This document shows, piece by piece, positions 11,231 through 12,906 of a stretch of 12,906 nucleotides of DNA. The notes beneath the pieces are model-generated. The model had not been told where the DNA came from, made no database searches, and was given only the letters and a program-made list of their open reading frames with translations. Origin of the DNA: Pirellulales bacterium (lineage in GTDB: Bacteria > Planctomycetota > Planctomycetia > Pirellulales > Thermoguttaceae); NCBI GenBank assembly GCA_030607895.1, contig JAUWJC010000055.1, positions 1 to 12,906 on the forward strand, read 5' to 3'. The first letter of the stretch is position 1. Each line of letters opens with the position of its first letter. Made by a program: the position numbers and the translations under genes.

Positions 11231-12906
11231 CTACAGCCCCTCCGGAAGTGGGGCATCTGGTGCATCGGTTTCGGTCCGGGCGGGCTTCTTCTCGGTCGGC
11301 TTGGCCCAGATTTGGCCGGACTCGAGTCGCTGCCTCCATTTCTGTACCGACTGCCGACGCTTTGCCGCCGTGGCCTCCGGCTGGTAATAGAGTCCCGATC
11401 CGGTGATCTTTTTAAGGTTCCAGAAGCTGAGTGCCCGAACGGCTAGGATTTCGTGATCCAGGTACTTCACCAGCAACTCGGCTTGACCGTCTTGCAGTCC
11501 CTCCTTGGTGAAGCCACACAGGAGCCGAAGCAATTCGGCCTCTTCCGCACGATACTCCTTCTGGAAGGCCCGGCGGATTTGGACGGCCGCCTCGGGGCCT
11601 CGCGACAGCGCGCCCTGCAAGTGCTCGATATAGTCGGGCCAGAGAAGCTTCTGGTTGGGATCGTTCAACACGGCCACCATCGGATCGAATTCACCAATGT
11701 ATCCAAGACACCGTATCGCCAGCCAGCGTACTTCCCTTTGACGATGGTCGGTCAACTCCCGCAGCGTCAGGCTCACCGGGCGGTCCACTTGAAGTGCTTG
11801 TTCCAGTGTGTTTGAAGCTCGTTTGTCCAGCGGGCCCACTTCGTCCGAGACGGTCCACTTGGGGAACTCCCGCAACGCGGCGGCCGGCTCGGGTGATTGG
11901 CCGTCCAGCCTCAGCCGGGCAAGGGCGTCAAACTCCATCGGTTGACCACCTCGCTGCGCGGTCCAGAGGAGCCGGCCGCTGATTGCGTACAGGTCGACCG
12001 TTTCATCAGCCGGCTCGGTTTCCGGATTCTTGCCGGGGACCAGTGACCGGGTTACCTCTATGGCCACCGTCGATTTGGTGTCCCGGAATGTCAGCACTCC
12101 CGCCCGGTCGCCCACTCGCAACCGCAATTTCGAGCCCGCCTTCCCGTTGGCTCGCAACACACAGCGACCGTACCGCACGGTCAAGCCTGCCACTCTCTCT
12201 TGATCGGCCCCTTGCAGTGTAACCTGCGTACCGCCGATCAATTGGAGTTCGATCTCGGCATTCAGTGCAACGATCGGCCGATAGGTGGGTAAGGCAAGCA
12301 GTTCGTATCGCGGCGGTACGCCCGCCTCGGTGGGCACACGCCGCCAGGCGACCGAACCGGGATCGAATTCGAGCAGCACTTCACCGCCGGAGACGAGTTT
12401 CCCGATGGGGTCCGGCGGCGCGGGAGCCGGTTCGTCCGATTTGGTTTCCGGCTTGGGCGCTTCCACGGCCGGTTTCTCGACCGCTGGTCGCATTACTATC
12501 TCTGTCGACGCAGCGCCGGGTTTTGCCGCCGGTGCGGTTGTTGGCTTGGCATCCGGTTGTGGTTTTGATGCATCGGCTTCGGGGAGGCTTCCCGGCTCGG
12601 CCGGTGCGGGAGCAACGGTCGGGTTTTCAGGAGCCGGCTCCCGTGAAGGCGTCCGCGGGGGGGCCTGCACTGGTTCGGCTGTGTCCGAAGGCTTGGCCTC
12701 GGCAGGCGCGGCTTCCGCCTCCGGTTGATCGGGACCCGGTTGATCGGGCATCGATTCATCGGGTGCTGGAATCTCGCCGGGCGACTCGGGCGTTTTCGCG
12801 GGTATCTGAGCCTCCGGTCCGCCACTGTCGGAGGTGCGACTGTCTGTGGCATTACTGTCGGGGGCACTACTGTCGGGGCCGATCCCCAAGAACTTGGCCA
12901 ACGGAG
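11231..12906 (-). CDS. Hypothetical protein, partial: Pro/Ala-rich region, beta domain, HEAT-like end
   Basis: The reading frame is open to the window edge, so the N-terminus is missing; 556 residues can be read from a TTG at 12901 that need not be the start. Residues about 10-165 (numbered from that TTG) are low-complexity, rich in Pro, Ala, Glu and Asp, with short repeats such as PDQPGPDQP. A beta-rich segment (about 168-335) includes LRLRVGDRAGVLTFRD and ETVDLYAISGRLLW, loosely like FecR-type domains. The C-terminal part (about 380-530) is helical, with REVRWLAIRCLGYIG and HEILAVRALSFWNLKKITG suggesting HEAT-like repeats, then YYQPEATAAKRRQSVQKWR. No membrane helix is visible in the part present. 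Such mosaics are common in planctomycetes; I assign no function. Confidence 0.75.
   Translation of the reverse strand, partial: PLAKFLGIGPDSSAPDSNATDSRTSDSGGPEAQIPAKTPESPGEIPAPDESMPDQPGPDQPEAEAAPAEAKPSDTAEPVQAPPRTPSREPAPENPTVAPAPAEPGSLPEADASKPQPDAKPTTAPAAKPGAASTEIVMRPAVEKPAVEAPKPETKSDEPAPAPPDPIGKLVSGGEVLLEFDPGSVAWRRVPTEAGVPPRYELLALPTYRPIVALNAEIELQLIGGTQVTLQGADQERVAGLTVRYGRCVLRANGKAGSKLRLRVGDRAGVLTFRDTKSTVAIEVTRSLVPGKNPETEPADETVDLYAISGRLLWTAQRGGQPMEFDALARLRLDGQSPEPAAALREFPKWTVSDEVGPLDKRASNTLEQALQVDRPVSLTLRELTDHRQREVRWLAIRCLGYIGEFDPMVAVLNDPNQKLLWPDYIEHLQGALSRGPEAAVQIRRAFQKEYRAEEAELLRLLCGFTKEGLQDGQAELLVKYLDHEILAVRALSFWNLKKITGSGLYYQPEATAAKRRQSVQKWRQRLESGQIWAKPTEKKPARTETDAPDAPLPEGL

Noticed and set aside
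12285..12728. 147-residue plus-strand Gly/Ser/Ala-rich frame
   Set aside because: Antisense to the Pro/Ala-rich region of the hypothetical protein; low-complexity mirror image.

Overview
The window looks like chromosomal DNA of a planctomycete, probably of the Pirellulales type. This is inferred from recalled family resemblance: a planctomycete-like MreB, an RNase E/G with an extra linker in its S1 domain, a short HPF followed by EIIA, HPr and EI, and a Pro/Ala-rich protein with a HEAT-like end. No rRNA or other decisive taxonomic marker is present. The coding part is ordinary housekeeping; the unusual content lies between the genes.

Layout. (1) 1-2750, minus strand: a cell-shape cluster read in the order coiled-coil membrane protein with an MreC-like end (2426-1560), a small single-pass membrane protein (1582-1403), then mreB (1255-206). 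It is bracketed by two copies of a palindromic mobile-element-like repeat. (2) 2749-3366: a gene-poor island with at least three different inverted-repeat elements. (3) 3367-4314, plus strand: one sugar-nucleotide reductase or epimerase, convergent with the next block. (4) 4497-10830, minus strand: a long co-oriented block read as hpf, PTS EIIA, HPr (ptsH), EI (ptsI), a DUF2344/TIGR03936 protein, RNase E/G and rplU. A sigma70-like promoter lies about 55 nt before hpf. (5) 11231-12906, minus strand: the C-terminal part of a large hypothetical protein cut by the window edge.

How the genes work together. EI, HPr and EIIA form a phosphorelay with no sugar permease in view, so a regulatory PTS like the nitrogen PTS is likely; hpf beside an EIIA recalls the hpf-ptsN pair of proteobacteria. 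DUF2344, RNase E/G and L21 form a familiar RNA and translation neighbourhood, but the usual radical-SAM partner and rpmA are absent. MreB and the coiled-coil protein presumably act together at the membrane.

Main discovery candidate. A MITE-like family (here 'element A') occurs four times, at 1-166 (cut by the window edge), 2530-2748, 4832-4993 and 9357-9526. Each copy has TATACTC-type terminal inverted repeats, two arms of complementary 7-bp repeats (TTATCAG against CTGATAA) and a conserved central hairpin. The length differences are almost entirely whole heptamer units. Two copies sit inside the long gene block, between ptsH and ptsI and between the RNase gene and rplU. Other heptamer arrays (TAGTTGA before mreB, ACTCTCR after ptsI) and four further palindromic families show a genome tolerant of short inverted and 7-bp repeats. 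No transposase gene is in the window.
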